From DATECU01 sp035286745 (GTDB lineage: Bacteria > Acidobacteriota > Vicinamibacteria > Fen-336), in contig DATECU010000110.1 of the NCBI GenBank assembly GCA_035286745.1, forward strand, positions 1 to 11,973: DNA of 11,973 nucleotides, read 5' to 3'. A program made the translations under genes and the position numbers. Under the pieces are notes generated by a model. That model did not search any database. It was not told where the DNA came from and was given only the letters and a program-made list of their open reading frames with translations. Positions 1 through 5,020 of this stretch are shown here, in pieces (the first letter of the stretch is position 1; each line of letters starts with the position of its first letter).

Positions 1-576
1 ACCATGCTGACCGGCGACGAGTTCGTGGGCGGCATCCTGAAGCTCTGCCAGGAGAAGCGGGGGATCCAGAAGGGCATTCACTACATCACCCCCACCCGGG
101 TGATGATCGAGTACGAGCTGCCCCTGAACGAGATCCTGCTCGACTTCTACGACCGGCTGAAGTCGGCCTCCAGGGGTTATGCGTCGCTCGACTACCAGAT
201 CACCGGCTACTGGGTCTCTCCTCTGGTCAAGCTGGACGTGCTGGTGAACGGCGACCCGGTGGACGCCTTGTCCCTGATCGTGCACCGGGACAGCGCTTTC
301 CAGCGGGGTCGCAGCCTGGTCGAGAAGATGCGGAAGCTGATCCCCCGCCAGATGTTCGAGGTGGCGATCCAGGCCGCCATCGGCTCTCGGGTGATCGCCC
401 GGGAGACGGTGAAGCCGCTGCGCAAGAACGTGCTGGCCAAATGCTACGGCGGCGACATCTCCCGCAAGCGCAAGTTGCTGGAGAAGCAGAAGGAAGGAAA
501 GAAGCGAATGAAGCGCGTGGGGACCGTGGACATCCCGCAGGAGGCGTTTCTGGCGGTGCTGCGGGTGGATGAATGA
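1..576 (+). CDS. lepA: Elongation factor 4 (LepA), C-terminal part
   Basis: This is the last 191 codons of LepA (EF4), a ribosome-associated translational GTPase; the usual full length is about 600 residues, so the G domain and domain II lie upstream of the window. What is visible is the EF-G-like domain V region (YELPLNEILLDFYDRLKS, then SRGYASLDYQ) followed by the LepA-specific C-terminal domain. That domain ends in a Lys/Arg-rich helix (SRKRKLLEKQKEGKKRMK) and the near-invariant finish VDIPQEAFLAVLRVDE. In known structures this basic tail reaches toward the peptidyl transferase centre. The reading frame is open from base 1, so the ATG at 4 is an internal Met and not the start. The stop is TGA at 574-576. 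lepB follows after 46 bases, the classic lepA-lepB order. There is no sign of damage. Confidence 0.96.
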   Translation, partial: TMLTGDEFVGGILKLCQEKRGIQKGIHYITPTRVMIEYELPLNEILLDFYDRLKSASRGYASLDYQITGYWVSPLVKLDVLVNGDPVDALSLIVHRDSAFQRGRSLVEKMRKLIPRQMFEVAIQAAIGSRVIARETVKPLRKNVLAKCYGGDISRKRKLLEKQKEGKKRMKRVGTVDIPQEAFLAVLRVDE

Positions 577-587
577 CGGCGCTGCCT

Positions 588-616
588 TCGACATCCCCGG
601 CCCATCTGGCTAGAAT
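588..616 (+). promoter_or_regulatory. Sigma70-type promoter in front of lepB
   Basis: A -35-like TCGACA (588-593, 5 of 6 to TTGACA) is separated by exactly 17 bases from a -10-like TAGAAT (611-616, 5 of 6 to TATAAT). The predicted transcription start, about 7 bases past the -10, falls on or next to the lepB ATG at 623. No Shine-Dalgarno sequence precedes that ATG, which fits a leaderless mRNA. Read-through from lepA could also supply lepB. Promoter activity is inferred from sequence match and spacing only. Confidence 0.55.
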
Positions 617-622
617 CGGTTA

Positions 623-1336
623 ATGGCTCAGCAGACATCGGCGGGGGCAACGGCGGGGCCTCCCAAGTCGGTCTACCGCGAGTACTTCGAGTCGCTGGTG
701 GTGGCCGTCATCCTGGCCCTCTTTATCCGCACCTTCGTGGTCCAGGCCTTCAAGATCCCTACCGGTTCCATGGAGACCAACCTGCTGATCGGCGATCACC
801 TGCTGGTCAACAAGGTGATCTACTCGCCGTCGGGGGGCGCCTGGGAGCGAGCGATCCTGCCCAAGAAGCCCATCCAGCGGGGACACGTGGTGGTCTTCAA
901 GTTCCCGGAGGATCCGGCCCGCGACTTCATCAAGCGTGTGATCGGTCTGCCCGGCGAGACGGTGGAGATTCGCAGCAAGGCGGTGTTCATCAACGGCAAG
1001 CCTCTGGACGAGCCCTACGCGCGATTCCTGGAGCCCCCGCTCCGGCCCGGCGATCCCGACTATGGCTTCCACGACAACAAGGACAACTGGGGACCCCAGG
1101 TGGTGCCGGCGGGGCAGCTCCTGGTCCTGGGCGACAACCGGGACAACAGCCGGGACAGTCGCTTCTGGGGGTTCTTGCCGGAGGATCAGGTGAAGGGGCG
1201 CGCCCTCTTGGTGTACTGGTCCTATGAGGCCTCACGCGAGGAGTACCGGAACACGAGTGCGGTGGACTGGATTCGGGATACCCTGGCGGCTTTCGGCAAG
1301 ACCCGCTGGAGCCGGTTCTTCCACATGATCCGCTGA
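623..1336 (+). CDS. lepB: Signal peptidase I
   Basis: This is a membrane-anchored serine protease that removes signal peptides from exported proteins on the outer face of the cytoplasmic membrane. The 237-residue protein has a short polar N-terminus and one hydrophobic anchor at about residues 22-40. The S26 family boxes follow: IPTGSM with nucleophile Ser49, DFIKRVIGLPGE with general base Lys104, and GDNRDNSRDSRFWG at 170-183. Length and motif order are normal for a single- or few-span LepB. The ATG at 623 fits the family N-terminus, but I see no Shine-Dalgarno site in front of it; a promoter ending 7 bases upstream suggests leaderless translation. It lies 46 bases after lepA and 8 bases before a small membrane protein gene whose ribosome site overlaps the lepB stop, so lepB and that gene are very probably co-transcribed. 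Confidence 0.96.
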   Translation: MAQQTSAGATAGPPKSVYREYFESLVVAVILALFIRTFVVQAFKIPTGSMETNLLIGDHLLVNKVIYSPSGGAWERAILPKKPIQRGHVVVFKFPEDPARDFIKRVIGLPGETVEIRSKAVFINGKPLDEPYARFLEPPLRPGDPDYGFHDNKDNWGPQVVPAGQLLVLGDNRDNSRDSRFWGFLPEDQVKGRALLVYWSYEASREEYRNTSAVDWIRDTLAAFGKTRWSRFFHMIR

Positions 1337-1344
1337 GGAGTTCT

Positions 1345-1716
1345 ATGCGCGCAAATAACGAAAGAGGCGAGGGCAAGCTGGGGTCGGTGGTGGGGCTCGC
1401 CTTCTTGGTGGCGGTGCTCTGGGCGGGCTGGAACCTGATTCCGGTGTACTACGCCAACTACTCGATGGACGATCGGCTGGTGGAGCTGGCCCGGGTTCCC
1501 AAGCACCGGTACTCGGACGCGGAGGTCATGCGCCTTCTCGTCAAGGCGGCCGCGGAGCACAACATCGAGCAGTACGTGAACGAGACCACCTGCCGGATTA
1601 CCACCACCGAACACCGGCGGACCATCGCTTGCGAGTACGAACGTAAGGTCAGCATCCTGCCCGGCTGGCAGCGCACTTTCCAGTTCAAGCTCAGTGCCGA
1701 CCAGCCGGTGATCTGA
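1345..1716 (+). CDS. Small single-pass membrane protein, DUF4845-like
   Basis: This 123-residue protein has a basic N-terminus (RANNERGEGK), one hydrophobic span at about residues 12-33 that runs into IPVYYANYSMDD, and a soluble C-terminal part of about 85 residues. From the charge pattern the C-terminal part should face the periplasm. Size, topology and position right after lepB resemble the DUF4845 proteins that often sit between lepB and rnc; I base the family call on this resemblance, not on a motif. Function is unknown. The soluble part has two cysteines, Cys83 and Cys96, on what look like adjacent beta strands, a possible disulfide. The start is well supported: the sequence TGAGGAG, in which the lepB TGA overlaps GAGGAG, lies 4-5 bases before the ATG, so translation is probably coupled to lepB. 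Confidence 0.8.
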   Translation: MRANNERGEGKLGSVVGLAFLVAVLWAGWNLIPVYYANYSMDDRLVELARVPKHRYSDAEVMRLLVKAAAEHNIEQYVNETTCRITTTEHRRTIACEYERKVSILPGWQRTFQFKLSADQPVI

Positions 1717-1718
1717 GG

Positions 1719-1763
1719 GCCGCCCCGCCGGCCGGTTCCGGCCCAGGTGGGCCTCCGGGCGGC
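1719..1763. terminator. GC-rich hairpin between convergent genes
   Basis: The gap between the membrane protein stop (1716) and the acyl-CoA dehydrogenase stop (1768) contains an outer inverted repeat, GCCGCCC (1719-1725) with GGGCGGC (1757-1763). Inside it is a second self-complementary block, GGCCGG-TT-CCGGCC (1730-1743). A hairpin here could end transcription from both sides. There is no T-tract on either strand, so it is not a canonical intrinsic terminator; it may work with Rho or simply be GC-rich spacer. Confidence 0.4.
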
Positions 1764-1767
1764 GGGA

Positions 1768-2931
1768 CTACATCTTCCCCAGGATCTGCTTGGCGATCAC
1801 CATGAGCTGCATGTTCGAGGTGCCTTCGTAGATCTGGCCCACCTTCTGGTCGCGGAAGTACTTCTCCACCGGGTAGTCCCGGGTGAAGCCGTAGCCGCCA
1901 TAGACCTCGATCACCTTGGAGGCCACGTGCTCGGCGGTGCGCGAAGCGAAGAGCTTGGCCATGGCGGCCTCCTTGATGAAGCTCTCCCCGGCATCCCGGA
2001 TGCGGGCGGCGTTGTAGGTCAGAAGGCGCGCGGCCTCCAGCTCGGTGGCCAGCTCCGCGAGCAAGAACTGCACGGCCTGGAACTCGGCGATGGGCTTGCC
2101 GAACTGCACCCGTTCCTGCGCGTACTTCAGGCCGTGATCGAGGGCCCCCTGGGCCACCCCCACCATCTGGGCCCCGATGCCGATGCGTCCCTCGTTAAGC
2201 GTCTCGATGGCGATCTTGTAGCCCTTGCCCAGCTCGCCGAGCAGGTTGCTCTTGGGCACCCGGCAGCCCTCCAGGATCAGCTCCGCGGTCGAGGAGGCGC
2301 GGATGCCCAGCTTGTCCTCCTTCTTGCCTACGCTGAAGCCGGGGAAGCTGCGCTCGACCAGGAAAGCGGTGATGCCCTTGTGGCCCCGGCTCGGATCCAG
2401 GGTGGCCATCACGATGAACAGATCGGCCTCCCCGGCGTTGGTGATCCAAAGCTTGCGGCCGGTGATCTGGTAGTGATCGCCCTTGTCCTCAGCGCGGCAA
2501 CTGAGGGCGAAGGCGTCGGAGCCCGCGCCCGCCTCGGAGAGGGCATAAGCACCCACCCACTCGCCGGCCAGCTTGGGAAAGTAGCGGGCCTTCTGCTCGT
2601 CGTTCGCAAAACGCAGGATGGCGTTGTTGACCAGGGTGTTCTGCACATCCACCAGCACCGCCACCGAGGCATCGACACGCGCCAGCTCCTCGACGGCCAG
2701 AACCGACATGAAGAAGGTCGAACCCGCACCGCCCAGGGGATCGGGGATCTCGATCCCCATGATCCCAAGATCGAAGCACTTCTTGATCAGCTCCCGGGGG
2801 ATCTGGGCGTCCTTGTCCATCTTGGCGACCAGGGGGCGGATCTCGCTCTCCGCGAACTGTCGCACCTGGTCGCGGAACATCACCTCGTCTTCGCTCAGGT
2901 GGGTCAGGGGCAGGCTTCGGATTTCGCTCAT
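1768..2931 (-). CDS. Acyl-CoA dehydrogenase, short/branched-chain type
   Basis: This FAD enzyme introduces the alpha,beta double bond into acyl-CoA in fatty-acid or branched-chain amino-acid breakdown and passes electrons to electron-transfer flavoprotein. The 387-residue protein has normal family length. Visible features are the N-terminal helical domain, the flavin/substrate signature YALSEAGAGSD (129-139), WITN (162-165), RVQFGKPIAEFQ (274-285), YGGYGFTRDYPVEKYFRD (344-361) and catalytic base Glu369 in QIYEGTSN. The stretch LGIRASST and the NEGRIGI block look most like mammalian ACADSB (short/branched-chain), but substrate cannot be settled from sequence. On the minus strand GAGGTG lies 5 bases before the ATG at 2931, which supports this start. 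It is divergent from the arginine operon and stands alone. I could not find a convincing promoter for it in the shared gap. Confidence 0.95.
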   Translation of the reverse strand: MSEIRSLPLTHLSEDEVMFRDQVRQFAESEIRPLVAKMDKDAQIPRELIKKCFDLGIMGIEIPDPLGGAGSTFFMSVLAVEELARVDASVAVLVDVQNTLVNNAILRFANDEQKARYFPKLAGEWVGAYALSEAGAGSDAFALSCRAEDKGDHYQITGRKLWITNAGEADLFIVMATLDPSRGHKGITAFLVERSFPGFSVGKKEDKLGIRASSTAELILEGCRVPKSNLLGELGKGYKIAIETLNEGRIGIGAQMVGVAQGALDHGLKYAQERVQFGKPIAEFQAVQFLLAELATELEAARLLTYNAARIRDAGESFIKEAAMAKLFASRTAEHVASKVIEVYGGYGFTRDYPVEKYFRDQKVGQIYEGTSNMQLMVIAKQILGKM

Positions 2932-2967
2932 GAAGACACCTCGAAAGAAAGCCCAATGCTACCGCGA

Positions 2968-2981
2968 GTCTCCGGTGAGAC
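2968..2981. repeat. Small inverted repeat upstream of acyl-CoA dehydrogenase
   Basis: GTCTC (2968-2972) and GAGAC (2977-2981) form a perfect 5-bp stem with a CGGT loop. It lies 37 bases upstream of the acyl-CoA dehydrogenase start, between that gene and the argC promoter. It could be an operator or a leader hairpin, but a stem this short also arises by chance. Confidence 0.25.
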
Positions 2982-3004
2982 GACACGAAAGAACGAAGGA
3001 TCTC

Positions 3005-3032
3005 TTGACACCCGGCCCAGGGGGCGTATCAT
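3005..3032 (+). promoter_or_regulatory. Promoter of the arginine operon leader
   Basis: A perfect -35 hexamer TTGACA (3005-3010) is followed after 16 bases by TATCAT (3027-3032, 5 of 6 to TATAAT). It is the best promoter match in the window and the only good one in the acd-argC gap. The start of transcription should fall near 3038-3040, a few bases before an ATG-ATG pair at 3044 and 3047. An imperfect inverted repeat, GTATCAT (3026-3032) with ATGATGC (3044-3050), spans the -10 and the start site and could be an operator; it does not match the AT-rich ARG-box of ArgR. Confidence 0.75.
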
Positions 3033-3043
3033 TCGAGATTGTC

Positions 3044-3121
3044 ATGATGCTCAACCCTGCCACGCGACCAGAGCCTCGACGCCCTCGAAGCCCGTGGTCT
3101 CGGCGGGAGAGCCCGATCTAG
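3044..3121 (+). CDS. Arginine-rich leader peptide of the arg operon (candidate)
   Basis: This is a 25-codon reading frame, ATG at 3044 (or 3047) to TAG at 3119-3121, lying between a near-consensus promoter and an intrinsic terminator that precedes argC. Six of its residues are arginine: 8, 12, 13, 15, 20 and 21, with codons CGA, CGA, CGC, CGA, CGG and CGG (bases 3065, 3077, 3080, 3086, 3101, 3104). Such residue enrichment is the hallmark of attenuator leader peptides, which sense the charged tRNA of the pathway's end product. There is no clear Shine-Dalgarno sequence, and the predicted RNA start is only about 5-9 bases upstream, so it may be translated leaderless, as proposed for lepB. In high-GC DNA Arg is common, so enrichment alone is modest evidence; the placement is what makes it persuasive. 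The peptide itself probably has no other function. Confidence 0.6.
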   Translation: MMLNPATRPEPRRPRSPWSRRESPI

Positions 3122-3186
3122 CGCTCAAGACACAAGCGAAAGATCGAACGGCCCGCTGGAGACGAGATCCAGCGGGCTTTTTGTTT
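3090..3186 (+). promoter_or_regulatory. Candidate transcription attenuator of the arginine operon
   Basis: Three alternative pairings can be drawn. Segment 1, CCCG (3091-3094), pairs with segment 2, CGGG (3104-3107). Segment 2 as GCGGG (3103-3107) can instead pair with CCCGC (3152-3156), the 5' arm of the terminator; TCTCG (3098-3102) with CGAGA (3163-3167) can extend this across a 6-base bulge. Segment 3 with 4 is the terminator. A ribosome stalled at Arg12-Arg15 (3077-3088) would cover segment 1 and free segment 2 to pair with segment 3, giving read-through. A ribosome reaching the stop at 3119 would cover segment 2 and allow termination. The pairings are read by eye and no energies were computed; the mechanism is inferred from trp/his-type attenuators. 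Confidence 0.5.
3150..3186 (+). terminator. Intrinsic terminator in the argC leader
   Basis: A perfect 10-bp stem, GCCCGCTGGA (3151-3160) with TCCAGCGGGC (3168-3177), closes a 7-base loop GACGAGA. It is followed directly by TTTTTGTTT (3178-3186). This is a textbook Rho-independent terminator on the plus strand. It sits about 110 bases downstream of the predicted transcription start and 28 bases before the argC ATG. No promoter fits between it and argC, so the operon has to be expressed by read-through. Confidence 0.88.
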
Positions 3187-3214
3187 CTGGGGAGTGGAAA
3201 GGCGGGCCAAGAGG

Positions 3215-4213
3215 ATGGCGAAGGCGGGTATCGAGCGGGCGCGGGTCGGGGTCTTCGGCGCCACCGGCTATGTGGGGCGAGAGGCGGTGCGTCTGCTCTC
3301 GGCGCATCCCGGCGTCGAGGTGGTCTTCTCGACTGGCTCGGGTGCCGGCCATCTGGCCCACGAACGGGGCCTCGATCAGCCGGCTGACGCCTTCCTGCTG
3401 GCCCTGCCCCACGGTGTCTCCGCCACCTACGCCGCCACCCTGCGCGAGCGCTACCCGCAGGCGGTAGTGATCGACCTCTCCGGCGACCTCCGGCTGCCGG
3501 ACGCCGCTTCCTATTCGCGCTGGTACCACCAGGATCATCCTTCGCCGGCGCTGCTGGGCCAGGCACCTTACGGCCTCACCGAGATCTACCGCGACCGGCT
3601 GCGGCAGGCTCGGCTGATCGCCAACCCCGGCTGTTATGCGACCTCGGTGCTGCTGCCGCTGGTCCCGCTTCTCCGTTCCGGCCTGGTGGCGTCCCAGGGG
3701 ATCGTGGTCGACGCCAAGAGCGGCGCCACCGGCGCCGGCCGGACCCTGCGTGAGGACCTGCTGTTCTGCGAGCTCCTGGACGACTTCTCGGCCTACAGCC
3801 CCGGCCGCAGCCACCGCCACCTGGGCGAGATGGAGGCGGTGCTTCGGGACACCACCGGCCACGATCTGGCGCTCACCTTCTGCCCTCACCTGCTGCCGGT
3901 GCGGCGCGGGATCCTGTCCAGCCTGTACTTGCAGAGCCAGGCCCCAGCCGATGAGCTGCGTCAGGTGCTGGCTTCGTTTTACGCAGAGGCGCCCTTCGTG
4001 CGGGTCGGCGACGGGCGGCCGCCGCGGCTCTCCGAGGTGGTGGGGACCAACGAGTGCCATCTGAGCGTCCATTCGGCGGCGCCAGGCCAGGTCGTGGTCT
4101 TCTCGGCCCTGGACAACCTGCTGAAGGGGGCTTCCGGACAAGCCGTCCAGAACCTGAACCTGGCCCTGGGCCTGCCCGAGACCACGGGTCTTGCCCGCGC
4201 CAACGGAGCCTGA
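3215..4213 (+). CDS. argC: N-acetyl-gamma-glutamyl-phosphate reductase
   Basis: This NADPH-dependent enzyme converts N-acetylglutamyl-5-phosphate to N-acetylglutamate semialdehyde, the third step of arginine synthesis, in the cytoplasm. From the ATG at 3215 it has 332 residues. It shows a Rossmann motif VGVFGATGYVG (11-21), the active-site NPGCYAT with nucleophile Cys140, DAKSGATGAGR (167-176), FCPHLLPVRRGI with the conserved His225, and the C-terminal GASGQAVQNLN. A GTG at 3194 is in frame and would add 7 residues, but neither start has a well-spaced Shine-Dalgarno: GGGGA abuts the GTG and GAGG abuts the ATG. I prefer the ATG because it gives the shorter leader typical of the family. It is the first structural gene of the operon, 28 bases after an intrinsic terminator. 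argB begins 3 bases after its stop. Confidence 0.95.
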   Translation: MAKAGIERARVGVFGATGYVGREAVRLLSAHPGVEVVFSTGSGAGHLAHERGLDQPADAFLLALPHGVSATYAATLRERYPQAVVIDLSGDLRLPDAASYSRWYHQDHPSPALLGQAPYGLTEIYRDRLRQARLIANPGCYATSVLLPLVPLLRSGLVASQGIVVDAKSGATGAGRTLREDLLFCELLDDFSAYSPGRSHRHLGEMEAVLRDTTGHDLALTFCPHLLPVRRGILSSLYLQSQAPADELRQVLASFYAEAPFVRVGDGRPPRLSEVVGTNECHLSVHSAAPGQVVVFSALDNLLKGASGQAVQNLNLALGLPETTGLARANGA

Positions 4214-4216
4214 GCC

Positions 4217-5020
4217 ATGGGAGCCAAGAGGACTCTGAACGCTGGAGCGCAAGGCCGGCTGGACGTGCGTGTCTACAAGGTGGGTGGCCCCGCACTCGAG
4301 GACCCCGGCCTCATCCGCCCGCTGGCCGACGAGGTCCGGAGCTCGGGTGGCCATCCGCTCCTGGTCCACGGGGGCGGCCGGCACGTCGAACGCATGCTGC
4401 GCGTCCTCGGCATCGAGTCCCGCTTCGTCGAGGGCCGGCGTGAGACCTCGCCGGCGGCCATGGAGGTGGTGGAGATGGTGCTCTCGGGCGTCGTGAACAA
4501 GGGCCTGGCCTCGGAGCTGACGGCGGCTGGCGTCAAAGCGGTCGGCTTGTCCGGTCGAGACGGCGGTCTCCTCACCGCCCAGCCGGCGCCGGAGCTGGGC
4601 CGGGTGGGGACCCGAGTGGCCGCGCATCCCGAGGCCATCCTCGCCCTCTGGCACGCGGGCCTGCTGCCGGTGGTCTCGCCGGTGTCGAACGGACCTTCCG
4701 GCGAGGCCCTGAACGTCAACGCCGACGAGGCGGCGCTCGGGCTGGCCCGGGCCCTCTTCGCGCGCAGCCTGGTCTACCTCTCGGACGTCGCGGGAGTGCA
4801 GGTGGAGGGTGAGACGGTCGAGGAACTGGACGCCGCTCACGCCGAACGATTGATCGAGGACGGCACCATCGCCGGAGGCATGGCCCTCAAGGTGCAGGTG
4901 GCCCTCGAAGCCTCACGGGCCGGCATTCCTGAGGTGGTGATCGCGGGTCGGGCTCGGCTGGAAGGCGGCTTTCCGGGAACCCGCATCACCTGGGCGGTGG
5001 CCCAGGAGCTCCGGGCATGA
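4217..5020 (+). CDS. argB: Acetylglutamate kinase
   Basis: This amino acid kinase family enzyme phosphorylates N-acetylglutamate using ATP, the second step of the pathway. The 267-residue protein has KVGGPA with phosphate-binding Lys21, VHGGGRH (50-56), the GxR loop near Arg74, LSGVVNK (89-95), GLSGRDGG (110-117), the ATP/NAG-site NVNADEAA (166-173), and IAGGMALKV near 218-226. Only about 15 residues precede the first beta strand. Arginine-inhibited hexameric enzymes usually carry a longer N-terminal helix and approach 300 residues, so this one looks like the short, E. coli-like, arginine-insensitive form; that is inference. GGAG (4205-4208) lies 8 bases before the ATG. Its TGA overlaps the argD ATG in ATGA (5017-5020). 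Acetylaminoadipate kinase (LysZ) is related, but the arginine neighbours and absence of lysW argue for ArgB. Confidence 0.94.
   Translation: MGAKRTLNAGAQGRLDVRVYKVGGPALEDPGLIRPLADEVRSSGGHPLLVHGGGRHVERMLRVLGIESRFVEGRRETSPAAMEVVEMVLSGVVNKGLASELTAAGVKAVGLSGRDGGLLTAQPAPELGRVGTRVAAHPEAILALWHAGLLPVVSPVSNGPSGEALNVNADEAALGLARALFARSLVYLSDVAGVQVEGETVEELDAAHAERLIEDGTIAGGMALKVQVALEASRAGIPEVVIAGRARLEGGFPGTRITWAVAQELRA

Noticed and set aside
2932..3060. ArgR-type ARG box near the argC promoter
   Set aside because: No AT-rich 18-base TNTGAAT-like palindrome is present; the only inverted repeat has a different sequence and spacing.
3038..3190. T-box or metabolite riboswitch in the argC leader
   Set aside because: No T-box sequence (TGGNACC-like) or recognisable riboswitch core is visible, and the leader is too short for most of them. 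The Arg-rich frame explains it better.
1747..3387. Long open frame (546 codons) on the plus strand opposite the acyl-CoA dehydrogenase
   Set aside because: It is antisense to a clear gene, has the His/Leu/Gly/Asp-rich composition of a high-GC shadow frame, and shows no domain. Only its last 25 codons, in the acd-argC gap, are of interest, as the leader peptide.
3125..4840. 571-codon minus-strand frame across argC and argB
   Set aside because: It is antisense to two well-recognised genes with intact motifs, and its low-complexity Arg/Gln/His/Gly composition is typical of GC-rich shadows.
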